In this document: one piece after another, positions 1-6,545 of the stretch | How positions within the stretch are numbered: the first letter of the stretch is position 1 | Layout of the letters: each line of letters begins with the position of its first letter | Assembly: GCA_964456445.1 (NCBI GenBank) | Contig: CAYWBI010000077.1 | Coordinates: 1 to 16,899, forward strand | Source of the DNA: CAYWBI01 sp964456445 | GTDB lineage: Bacteria > Calditrichota > Calditrichia > Calditrichales > J004 | DNA: 16,899 bases | Direction: 5' to 3' | Position numbers and translations under genes: made by a program | Notes under the pieces: generated by a model | The model's input: the letters and a program-made list of their open reading frames with translations, nothing else | What the model was told of the DNA's origin: nothing | The model's database searches: none

Positions 1-60
1 ACTGTGCGCTATGCCTCACTTCACCACTAAAAAAATGGAACAGCTGAATAGTTACAAAAA

Positions 61-1263
61 TTAAAACAAAAAAACCTCCGTCGTTTCATCCCTGCGTATA
101 AGCTGGTGCGGCATGATCACCACATAGCCGTCGGCATGGGCCACGCTGGTCGGCATGTGCGATCCTTGCAGATGCAATGCGGAAAATATCGTTTTCCCAT
201 TGTCTGATTTTAACCGCACCCGCATCAGGTGCGTACGGTCCATTTCATTTTTTATGTCATCACCGCTGGTTGCGCTCAGTGTTTTACGCTTTATGGCTTG
301 CCCGGCTGTTTTTTCGATCAATGGTTTCAGATAATGGGTAAAGCACATAAAAGCCGACACCGGGTTGCCCGGCAAACCAATCAATAAGGCGCCCCCTTTT
401 TTTGCCACATACATGGGCTTTCCGGGTTTCTGCCGCACCTTCCAAAAAACTTCTTCAAAACCCGCTTCTTCTGCAATTTCTTTTACATGGTCATGCGGCC
501 CAACGGACACCCCGCCACTGGAGATAATTATATCCGCAAGACCCACTGCTTTATCAATGGCCTCCGCTGTTGCCCTACGCTCGTCATTCACATGGAGAAC
601 GGCCGTTATCCGGCCGCCAGCCTCTTCCACCGCCGCCTGTAACATGGGGCTGTTAGAGTTGCGGATTTCACCGGGTGCAAGTTGCCCGCTGTCAAAAGGC
701 TTTAACTCCGATCCGGTGCTGACAAGAGCGACGCACGGACGCGCATAAACCGGTACTTCGGCAATACCCTGCATGGCCAGCAAGGCGATATCCGCCGGTT
801 TGATAATTTTATCTTTTTTAAGTAACAACCCACCGGTTTTATATTCTTCCCCCGCATGGCGTACATGTTGAAATTTTTTACGGATATTGAGAATTTTTAT
901 ATGATCATTCACAAATTCGATTTCTTCAATGGGCACTACGGTGTCGCAACCCGCAGGCATCATGGCCCCGGTGCTGATGCGTATCGCCTGACCGGCCTGC
1001 ACCTCTCCGCCGTAGGGAATACCGGCCTGACTTTCACCTGCAACCGGCAGTTCGATGGGGATCCTCTGAAAAGCCGTGGCAATATCCGTCCAGCGAACGG
1101 CAAAACCGTCCATAGCGCTGTTTGTAAATAAGGGCGACGGTTCCCGGGCAATGATATCCTCGGCCAATGTGCGTCCCAGCGTTTGGGGTAAAGCACAATA
1201 TTCCGTTCTTATGTCCGGTGCATTTTTTAAAATTAATTTTTCGGCTTGCTCGATGGTAACCAT
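61..1263 (-). CDS. moeA: Molybdopterin molybdenumtransferase MoeA
   Basis: MoeA inserts molybdate (or tungstate) into adenylylated molybdopterin made by MogA, giving active Moco in the cytoplasm. The 400-residue length is normal for the family. Family motifs visible are NSAMDGFAV (48-56), STGAMMPAG (97-105), the MogA-like MPT-binding segment GGVSVGPHD (250-258), KPGKPM (279-284) and GLPGNP (296-301). The C-terminal ~75 residues fit MoeA domain IV. The ATG start has a strong Shine-Dalgarno sequence (AGGAGG, 8 nt upstream). It is the last gene of the moa operon seen here, 183 nt after moaC-mogA, the longest gap in the operon. Its TAA stop is followed by an AT-rich stretch with no clear terminator before the window ends. 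Confidence 0.96.
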   Translation of the reverse strand: MVTIEQAEKLILKNAPDIRTEYCALPQTLGRTLAEDIIAREPSPLFTNSAMDGFAVRWTDIATAFQRIPIELPVAGESQAGIPYGGEVQAGQAIRISTGAMMPAGCDTVVPIEEIEFVNDHIKILNIRKKFQHVRHAGEEYKTGGLLLKKDKIIKPADIALLAMQGIAEVPVYARPCVALVSTGSELKPFDSGQLAPGEIRNSNSPMLQAAVEEAGGRITAVLHVNDERRATAEAIDKAVGLADIIISSGGVSVGPHDHVKEIAEEAGFEEVFWKVRQKPGKPMYVAKKGGALLIGLPGNPVSAFMCFTHYLKPLIEKTAGQAIKRKTLSATSGDDIKNEMDRTHLMRVRLKSDNGKTIFSALHLQGSHMPTSVAHADGYVVIMPHQLIRRDETTEVFLF

Positions 1264-1446
1264 CTTTCCGTCCTCCTGATACTCTCAAAAATGATCCAAA
1301 TTCCCGGGTTATCGTGAACGGGGCTCTGGAGAATAAATTTTTAGTGGTTCTTCGGGTTACTTCTTCTACATCCCATTTGTAATCAAACAATAGTATCTCA
1401 AAACTGTGGATCTGTTGCGCGGGCACAACGCCCGGTTCTGGTGCAT
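1264..1446 (-). other. Intra-operon spacer between moaC-mogA and moeA
   Basis: This 183-nt spacer is unusually long for an otherwise tightly packed operon. Just after the moaC-mogA stop there is a short GC-rich hairpin, CGGGC with GCCCG around a 5-nt loop (1420-1434). It is not followed by a T-run, so it is not a classical terminator and could be an mRNA-stabilising or attenuating element. At the other end is the moeA Shine-Dalgarno sequence. I see no convincing gene or promoter here. Confidence 0.4.
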
Positions 1447-2382
1447 TTATGGTTTTACCCAGCGTTTCGCCTCATCATGTCCGCCGCCCCACAGCATGGG
1501 AAAAATATGCTCAATCCCTGGGAAAAGGGCATCCAGACTTTCCTTTGCCCCTCGCGAGCTTCCGGGCAGGTTGATGATCAATGTTGTTCCGCGAATACCC
1601 GCCGTTTGCCGCGCAAGCATGGCATAAGGCGTACGTTCCTTGCCATGATTACGAATGGCCTCTACAATACCCGGCGCTTCTTTTTCGATTATTTCCCTGG
1701 TTGCCTCCGGCGTTATATCCGCCGGTCCAAAACCAGTACCGCCGGTGGTGATAATTAAATCGGCTTTATCTTCATCGGCCAGGGTGCATAAACGGGCCTT
1801 GAGTTTCGTAGCGTCATCCGGTAAAACTTCATATACAAATATATCCATCCCCTTCTCTTGCAAATATTCGCGGATCAGTACACCCGATTTGTCTTTACGT
1901 TTTCCGGCATGGGTGGAATCGGACATAACGATGACAGCGGCTCGTAACGGTTTGGCAAATTGATCTCTAAAGTTGCTTTTGCCGCCGGTCTTTTTTACCA
2001 GGCGGACATCACTAAAACTAATTTCCGTATCCAGGGGTTTTAGCATATCATAGATGTTTAACAAAGCAGCGCTCACGGCGGTCATGGCCTCCATCTCTAC
2101 GCCGGTCTTCCAGACAGATTTCACCCGGGCATTTACCGCGATCTGATCCTTGCCAATTTCATAATCGATTTCTACCCAATCGATGGGCATACTATGGCAA
2201 AAGACAATCCAATCGGCAGTACGTTTTGCGGCGCTTATTCCTGCTGCCCGGGCTACTTCCAGGACATCGCCCTTGGGCACCGTTTTCCCGGTGATACGTT
2301 TGATTATCTCCGGCTGAATTTTTATCACACCGCGGGCCATTGCCCAGCGCAATGTTTTAAATTTTGGACTTACATCAATCAT
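1447..2382 (-). CDS. moaCB: Fused cyclic pyranopterin synthase MoaC and molybdopterin adenylyltransferase MogA/MoaB
   Basis: This is a two-domain cytoplasmic enzyme of 311 residues. Residues 1-140 are MoaC, which converts the MoaA product into cPMP: KGDV (37-40), the Cys-His pair at 62-63, TGVEMEA (93-99), YDMLK (111-115) and KKTGGKS (130-136), so the catalytic Lys, His and Asp positions look present. Residues ~146-305 are a MogA/MoaB domain, which adenylates molybdopterin: TTGGTGFGPADITPE (212-226) and PGSSRGAKE (273-281). The fusion joins an early and a late pathway step. Similar MoaC-MoaB fusions are known in Bacteroidota and relatives. The usual LIPLCHPL motif reads WIVFCHSM here, a mild divergence with the His kept. 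The start is supported by a purine-rich, G-rich Shine-Dalgarno sequence just upstream. It lies 65 nt after moaE. Confidence 0.94.
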   Translation of the reverse strand: MIDVSPKFKTLRWAMARGVIKIQPEIIKRITGKTVPKGDVLEVARAAGISAAKRTADWIVFCHSMPIDWVEIDYEIGKDQIAVNARVKSVWKTGVEMEAMTAVSAALLNIYDMLKPLDTEISFSDVRLVKKTGGKSNFRDQFAKPLRAAVIVMSDSTHAGKRKDKSGVLIREYLQEKGMDIFVYEVLPDDATKLKARLCTLADEDKADLIITTGGTGFGPADITPEATREIIEKEAPGIVEAIRNHGKERTPYAMLARQTAGIRGTTLIINLPGSSRGAKESLDALFPGIEHIFPMLWGGGHDEAKRWVKP

Positions 2383-2447
2383 TTTTCCCCTTTTCCTTCA
2401 CGCTGATATTTAATCAAATTAATTTGCCGAGCTTTAACAAGGGCTGT

Positions 2448-2879
2448 TTACCCATCCACCCAATGAGCCTCTTCATCGCTGGAAATTTCCTTTTTCCAGA
2501 TTGGAACCTCCGCTTTGATGCGTTCCACCACATTTTCCATTACCCGCAACGAAGCCTTACGATGAGCGGAGGAGACAAAAACAAACAGGGATATTTCACC
2601 CGATTTAACCAGCCCGATGCTATGATAAATATGCAGGCAGCTAATGTCTTCATTGGCAAAAGCCTGCTCCCGAATCTGATGAACAGCTTCATCAGCCATC
2701 TGATCGTAGGCGGAATACTCGATGGCCGCAACACGACTATTTTCCAATTTATCCGCGCGTACCTGGCCAAGAAATATGGCATGCGCGCCGATATCGGTTT
2801 TACTTTGATGGGAAGCGATTTTTTTAGCAATAAAATCCGCTTTTATCGCTCCAGGTACAAGAAATGATTTATGTGACAT
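2448..2879 (-). CDS. moaE: Molybdopterin synthase catalytic subunit MoaE
   Basis: MoaE is the large subunit of molybdopterin synthase. With thiocarboxylated MoaD it puts two sulfurs into cPMP. Family signatures are IFLGQVR (35-41), IEYSAYDQMA (53-62), HSIGLVKSGE (86-95), SSAHRKAS (103-110) and the C-terminal catalytic-lysine region PIWKKE (126-131) ending in WVDG. I chose the inner ATG at 2879 (143 residues) because AGGAAAA lies at the right distance before it. The ATG at 2894 adds five residues and has no Shine-Dalgarno sequence. With this start the gene overlaps the moeB stop by 11 nt, which suggests translational coupling with the enzyme that charges its partner MoaD. Confidence 0.95.
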   Translation of the reverse strand: MSHKSFLVPGAIKADFIAKKIASHQSKTDIGAHAIFLGQVRADKLENSRVAAIEYSAYDQMADEAVHQIREQAFANEDISCLHIYHSIGLVKSGEISLFVFVSSAHRKASLRVMENVVERIKAEVPIWKKEISSDEEAHWVDG

Positions 2880-3972
2880 GAATGTTTTCCTCATAGTAAA
2901 GTGACCAGGCCAGAAAACCCCCGCTTAAAGAGATGACCTTTACCTCCGATGCTGATTTTAATTTTTCGGCCAGCCGCATGCTTTGTGCCCCGAAATCACA
3001 CATCACCACCGTTTGTTGTTTAAAGGGCCACAGAAACCCCGTTTCTGATATTTTAGAATATGCAAGGTGTAAAAGCTCCAGACCGGGCTCGGGCTTGCTC
3101 TGTTCCCGGATATCAATCAACTTGATATTAGGGTTATGTTGTAACAATTTATGAAGCGCCGCACAGGATATTTCCAGTTTTCCCGTCAAATCCGAAGATG
3201 TACGGCCATAATCCACCGTTTGTGGATTCCTGCCATTTTGTACGCTTTGCCGGTATAATTTTGGGTTACGTTGCGCATTTATCAGAAACGAGGTGTTATT
3301 TAACCCATCGATTAGCATAATTTTACCGCTAAGCACGTTTCCAAAACCAACAATAATTTTTAATGCTTCATTGGCCATCACCGTCCCGGCCCAACCGGCC
3401 ACAGACCCCAAGACACCCAAAACGGCACAATTCAATTCATCCCTGGGTTCTGTTGGAAACAGACAACGGTAACTGGGCCCGTTTTCACGTACCTCGTTTA
3501 AAACGGTTACCTGACCCTGAAAACCCTGCAAAGCGCCGGATACAACAGGTATCCCAAGAGCACAGGCGACATCGCTTATTAAATACCTGGTCGAAAAATT
3601 ATCACAGCCATCGATGACTAAATCGTATCCTGTCATGAGTTCCCGTGCATTGTGCGGGGTGATAAAGCAGGGATGGCTATCAATACGTATCGCGCTATTG
3701 TGTCCATGGAGTATTTCAGCCGCGGCATTGGCTTTGTTTTGACCAAGCTGATTTTCGTTAAACAGCACCTGACGTTGGAAATTGGATTCATCAACCTGAT
3801 CACCGTCCACAATACCTATTCGGCCAACTCCCGCCGCGCTTAAGTAAAGTAAGACCGGGCAGCCAAGCCCACCGGCGCCTATAACAAGAACGGAAGCCCG
3901 GTTGATTTTTTTTTGACCTATGACCCCAATTTCCGATAACAGAATTTGTCGGCTATAACGCTTATAACCCAC
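2869..3972 (-). CDS. moeB: MoaD-activating E1-like enzyme MoeB with C-terminal rhodanese domain
   Basis: MoeB adenylates the C-terminal glycine of MoaD so that sulfur can be loaded. Residues are counted from the proposed GTG start (367 aa). The nucleotide-binding GAGGLG is at 32-37, the Arg finger in NFQRQ at 64-68, and DGCDNFSTRY with its Asp at 124. A Cys in the DELNCAVLG segment (182) matches the MoeB/ThiF catalytic position. Residues ~262-367 form a rhodanese-like domain with the active-loop pattern C-x-x-G-x-x-S (Cys325), a plausible in-cis sulfur donor as in eukaryotic MOCS3. The structural zinc site is degraded: the usual CxxC reads SYRC (167-170) and the second CxxC near 240 is absent. 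The GTG at 3972 is preferred over the ATG at 4014 because GGAGGT sits 7 nt upstream and the protein then begins with the typical YKRYSRQILL. Confidence 0.92.
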   Translation of the reverse strand: MGYKRYSRQILLSEIGVIGQKKINRASVLVIGAGGLGCPVLLYLSAAGVGRIGIVDGDQVDESNFQRQVLFNENQLGQNKANAAAEILHGHNSAIRIDSHPCFITPHNARELMTGYDLVIDGCDNFSTRYLISDVACALGIPVVSGALQGFQGQVTVLNEVRENGPSYRCLFPTEPRDELNCAVLGVLGSVAGWAGTVMANEALKIIVGFGNVLSGKIMLIDGLNNTSFLINAQRNPKLYRQSVQNGRNPQTVDYGRTSSDLTGKLEISCAALHKLLQHNPNIKLIDIREQSKPEPGLELLHLAYSKISETGFLWPFKQQTVVMCDFGAQSMRLAEKLKSASEVKVISLSGGFLAWSLYYEENIHVT

Positions 3973-3976
3973 CTTG

Positions 3977-4204
3977 TCAACCTCCGGCAAAGGGTGGCAA
4001 AAAAGCCACTTCATCGTTTTTTGTCAGGGTGATGTCGGTATCAATCAAATTTCTGTTCACGGCCAGGCGATAAGTGTGTTTCTGCAATTTCGGATAATTT
4101 TTTTGCATTAATTTATTCAATTCCGCGCTATCCGTTATACCTTCCACATCGGTCTGTGTTTGGCCCGTTGCTTCGGCCAAAACACCAAAAAATAAAATTT
4201 TCAT
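3977..4204 (-). CDS. moaD: Molybdopterin synthase sulfur-carrier subunit MoaD
   Basis: This is a 75-residue ubiquitin-fold protein whose C-terminal Gly-Gly is thiocarboxylated and donates sulfur to cPMP in the MoaD-MoaE complex. The start MKILFFGVLAE and the end EVAFLPPFAGG are typical of MoaD, and the length is normal. Its ATG overlaps the stop of the transporter gene as ATGA, with GGAG 5 nt upstream, so the two are probably translationally coupled. The moeB start lies just downstream of its stop codon. Confidence 0.95.
   Translation of the reverse strand: MKILFFGVLAEATGQTQTDVEGITDSAELNKLMQKNYPKLQKHTYRLAVNRNLIDTDITLTKNDEVAFLPPFAGG
3980..3985 (-). promoter_or_regulatory. Shine-Dalgarno sequence of moeB inside the MoaD Gly-Gly codons
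   Basis: The last two sense codons of moaD, GGA GGT, form a near-perfect Shine-Dalgarno sequence located 7 nt before a GTG codon in the moeB frame. This decides the moeB start (GTG at 3970-3972) over the ATG at 4012-4014, which lies inside moaD and has no such signal. Confidence 0.75.
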
Positions 4205-5406
4205 ACTTTCTCCGTTATAAACACTTTTTGATATAGAAACCCGGCGGGAGGGAAAGCGGAATGCAATTCACGCGCATATTTCTTTAACAGATATTCGCCG
4301 CCAACGCCAATGACCAGCGCTATTGTCAGGTTGTGGCTGAAAAAGGCAATAAGACCCATCGCCGCCGATAAAATCCATTCGTATCTGAGATTTAATCCAC
4401 CAATCATCGCAACCATCCGTAAACTGTCCACAACAAGCAGTGCGCCCAGTATGGCTGTGGGGATCCATAATAATAAAGGGGCTAAACCGCTTATTGCCAG
4501 AACAAGCAAAAACGCACCAAGTATCATGGTTGTCCCACCGGTTTTCCCTCCAAATTGGGCATGTGCGCCAATCCCGCCCGCGCCATGGCAGATTGGAAAA
4601 CCACCGGCCAGGCCAATCAGCATATCAAAAAAGCCAATGGAAACGCCCAGCCGGGCCGGGGTTATCTTTTTACTGCGTTCGGGCCAAAAGGTTTTGCAGG
4701 AATCCGCCGCCGCATACATGGCATTCCCCAAGGTTAAAGGCAGTTGCGGTATAATCAGAAGCCAAAACATGTTGGCAAAATCGGCGACTTTGGGTAGGTG
4801 CAAGGCGATGGATACATCTGTGGCAATAGGTGTCTCTTTTGGAATAAACATCCAGGCTGCGGCAAGACCAATAAATAAAAGCAACAATCCTAAATGACGT
4901 TTTTTATAGACCTGGACGTACAGCAATAAAACGATCAGAATAAGTGCAATAAAAACATTGTAAACATTTCCTGTCCCATCTGCCGGTAAAAGCATCCCAT
5001 AGCTGCGTACCAGTTCGATGGCCTTACCGGCAAGTATTAAACCTATCCCAACCTGAATACCCTTGACGACAAGCGGCGTAAACCATTTCTGCAGAACCCT
5101 TATAACACCAGATAGTGACAAAATGAGCAGCAGAGCGCCATAAACGACAGCCGTACCCGATAAAAAATCCGGAGTAAGGTTTAGACCCAGCGCCAATACG
5201 GCCATGGCTTTTAAGGGTTGGACCGATAGAGGCACTTTAAAATACCCGCCGCTTATGAAATAGGCCAGTCCCCATAGTAAAAACAGAAGATTGGCATTAA
5301 AGCCATTTAGTGCAACGAGGGCATAGCCAATTGGGATTAAAATTCCCAAATCACCAACGGCACCCGACCACTCCGACAGGGTAAATTTATTTTTAAATGT
5401 ACTCAT
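4201..5406 (-). CDS. MOT1-type (SulP-related) molybdate transporter
   Basis: This is a 401-residue hydrophobic inner-membrane protein with about ten or more predicted membrane segments. It resembles the MOT1 molybdate/sulfate transporter family: GDLGILIPIGYAL (18-30), PLSVQPLKAMAV (59-70), a QLPLTLGNAM segment (221-230) and FPICHGAGGIGAHAQFGGKTG (270-290), the hallmark loop of MOT1 proteins. Its place directly behind moaA, inside an operon dedicated to Moco, argues for molybdate or tungstate as the substrate rather than sulfate. No ModABC ABC transporter is present in the window. The ATG follows the moaA TAG stop without any gap, and the stop overlaps the moaD start (ATGA). The family assignment is strong. 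Substrate specificity is inferred from context. Confidence 0.9.
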   Translation of the reverse strand: MSTFKNKFTLSEWSGAVGDLGILIPIGYALVALNGFNANLLFLLWGLAYFISGGYFKVPLSVQPLKAMAVLALGLNLTPDFLSGTAVVYGALLLILSLSGVIRVLQKWFTPLVVKGIQVGIGLILAGKAIELVRSYGMLLPADGTGNVYNVFIALILIVLLLYVQVYKKRHLGLLLLFIGLAAAWMFIPKETPIATDVSIALHLPKVADFANMFWLLIIPQLPLTLGNAMYAAADSCKTFWPERSKKITPARLGVSIGFFDMLIGLAGGFPICHGAGGIGAHAQFGGKTGGTTMILGAFLLVLAISGLAPLLLWIPTAILGALLVVDSLRMVAMIGGLNLRYEWILSAAMGLIAFFSHNLTIALVIGVGGEYLLKKYARELHSAFPPAGFLYQKVFITEKV

Positions 5407-6417
5407 CTATCCCCCGATCGTTGCCATGGATGGATGGATTTCCTTTTTTCGCAACGCCTCCGCGGCAAAGCCGTCACTTTGTTTTTCATAGACGGCGTTT
5501 TGAATAGCCAAACGAATTTCGTTGTCATTTATACCTGATCTCAGCATATCCCGCAAATTCAGAACCGGGCCACCATATAAACAACTTTGAATATCCCCGT
5601 AGGGAGTTAGACGAATGCGGTTGCAGCTTCCACAAAAGGAACGGGTATATGCAGCAATCACACCGATACTTCCCTTGTGCCCCGGTATCTTGTACCTACG
5701 TGCGATTGAGGTTGCTGACGGTGAATGCCGGATTTCGGGGAATTTACTTTTTAAGACCTCTTCAATCTTTCCCGCTGAATAAAAATCTGTTTTCTTGCCA
5801 TTTCCATTAAATGGCATTTGTTCGATAAAACGGATTTCAACCGGCCAGTCAGCGGAGAGCCGGGCAAAATCTTCGATTTCATTATCATTTATACCTGCCA
5901 TTACAACCATATTTATTTTGGTCGGGATATTTAAATTTATGGAATTCGTTATTGAACGCCAGGTATCATCAAATTTATCACGCCGGGTAATTTCCGAAAA
6001 GGAGTGGGCATCGAGCGTATCAAGGCTGAAATTAATCCCGCTTAATCCGAGATTTTTTAGTTCAGATAAATGGGCGTCTATCCGGGCCCCGTTTGTTGTT
6101 ATGTGGACTTTTGAGATAGTATTAGCACGCAGTATTTGGCGGATAAAATCTATTGCATTCCGGCGGATCATGGGTTCCCCGCCGGTTAAACGCATCTTAC
6201 GAATACCAAGACCCGCAAAGATGGCCAACAGTCTCAGTATTTCTTCGTATGTGAGCAATTGTGTGTTGGGCAATAAGTCTATACCCTCGGCAGGCATGCA
6301 ATAACGGCAGCGAAAATCGCACCGATCTGTCAGCGCCAGCCGTAAATAAGTTATCTCTCGTCCAAATTTATCGGTGAGAGCTGGATTGGACGCAAGCGCG
6401 CCCTTAATAAGTGGCAT
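5407..6417 (-). CDS. moaA: GTP 3',8-cyclase MoaA (radical SAM)
   Basis: MoaA starts Moco synthesis by cyclising GTP to 3',8-cH2GTP using S-adenosylmethionine. Counted from the ATG at 6417 (336 aa), the radical-SAM cluster motif C-x3-C-x2-C is at Cys33, 37 and 40. The SAM-binding LTGGEP is at 77-82. The second Fe-S cluster, which binds GTP, is C-x2-C-x13-C at Cys262, 265 and 279. The essential C-terminal Gly-Gly is present (MATIGG, 331-336). I prefer this ATG because AAGGAG ends 4 nt before it. An in-frame TTG at 6432 would add five residues but would place the Shine-Dalgarno sequence inside the gene. It is the first gene of the operon, and its leader carries the riboswitch at 6421-6520. Confidence 0.96.
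   Translation of the reverse strand: MPLIKGALASNPALTDKFGREITYLRLALTDRCDFRCRYCMPAEGIDLLPNTQLLTYEEILRLLAIFAGLGIRKMRLTGGEPMIRRNAIDFIRQILRANTISKVHITTNGARIDAHLSELKNLGLSGINFSLDTLDAHSFSEITRRDKFDDTWRSITNSINLNIPTKINMVVMAGINDNEIEDFARLSADWPVEIRFIEQMPFNGNGKKTDFYSAGKIEEVLKSKFPEIRHSPSATSIARRYKIPGHKGSIGVIAAYTRSFCGSCNRIRLTPYGDIQSCLYGGPVLNLRDMLRSGINDNEIRLAIQNAVYEKQSDGFAAEALRKKEIHPSMATIGG
5410..5415 (-). promoter_or_regulatory. G-rich ribosome-binding site of the transporter inside the MoaA Gly-Gly codons
   Basis: The last two sense codons of moaA are GGG GGA, followed by TAG and at once by the ATG of the transporter. GGGGG can pair with CCUCC of 16S rRNA through one G-U pair. It lies 4 nt before the ATG, which is a short spacing. 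It is the only Shine-Dalgarno-like sequence near this start. Confidence 0.5.
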
Positions 6418-6420
6418 AAG

Positions 6421-6520
6421 ACTCCTTTCCAAGTTCGGGAGGCAATGCTGTTTCCGGCATTACCCTAAACGGCCTAAAACCTTATGATGCCTCACGTAGA
6501 TTTTTCGGCTCGGAGTTGAT
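6421..6520 (-). ncRNA. Moco riboswitch-like RNA in the moaA leader
   Basis: On the transcript the 3' part reads GCCTCCCG-AACTT-GGAAAGGAG followed by the moaA ATG. It closely resembles the E. coli moaA leader as I remember it (GCCTCCCG, then TGGAAAGG, then ATG). A hairpin of 8 bp, GGTAATGC (6457-6464) with GCATTGCC (6441-6448), closes a CGGAAACA loop. The 5' segment ACTCCGAGCC (6507-6516) can pair with the 3' end in two overlapping ways: ACTCC with GGAGT (6421-6425), or CCGAG with CTTGG (6429-6433). The first covers the Shine-Dalgarno sequence itself. A segment starting GTGAGGC sits in the middle, as GTGACAA does in E. coli. There is no T-run after a hairpin, so control is probably at translation: cofactor binding would hide the ribosome site. 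The extra long hairpin (P3) seen in E. coli appears absent. Confidence 0.85.
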
Positions 6521-6524
6521 AAGT

Positions 6525-6537
6525 TCCCTTTATGGGA
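6525..6537 (-). repeat. Small hairpin between mobA and the riboswitch
   Basis: TCCC and GGGA flank a 5-nt AT-rich loop, 8 nt after the mobA stop. There is no T-run, so it is not a convincing terminator. It may mark the 5' edge of the riboswitch transcript, be part of its fold, or be chance. An AT-rich stretch (about 6552-6592) at the end of mobA could hold a promoter for the moa operon, but I see no clear -35/-10 pair. Confidence 0.3.
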
Positions 6538-6545
6538 TTTGTGTT

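Noticed and set aside
1034..1426. 130-codon minus-strand reading frame across the moaC-mogA/moeA spacer
   Set aside because: Two thirds of it overlaps moeA in another frame, and the sequence shows no domain or motif.
1420..1434. GC-rich hairpin after moaC-mogA as an intrinsic terminator
   Set aside because: No T-run follows the stem and moeA clearly belongs to the same pathway, so termination here is not supported.
3973..4014. ATG at 4014 as the moeB start
   Set aside because: It lies within moaD in another frame with no ribosome site, and the extra residues do not resemble the MoeB N-terminus. The GTG at 3972 has GGAGGT upstream.
4310..4897. 195-codon plus-strand reading frame opposite the transporter
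   Set aside because: It is the antisense shadow of a well-supported membrane protein, with no ribosome site or recognisable motif.
6418..6432. TTG at 6432 as the moaA start, five residues upstream
   Set aside because: It would put the AAGGAG Shine-Dalgarno sequence within the coding region. The ATG at 6417 is correctly spaced and fits the riboswitch layout.
6525..6537. Hairpin after mobA as a terminator
   Set aside because: The stem is only 4 bp and no T-run follows.
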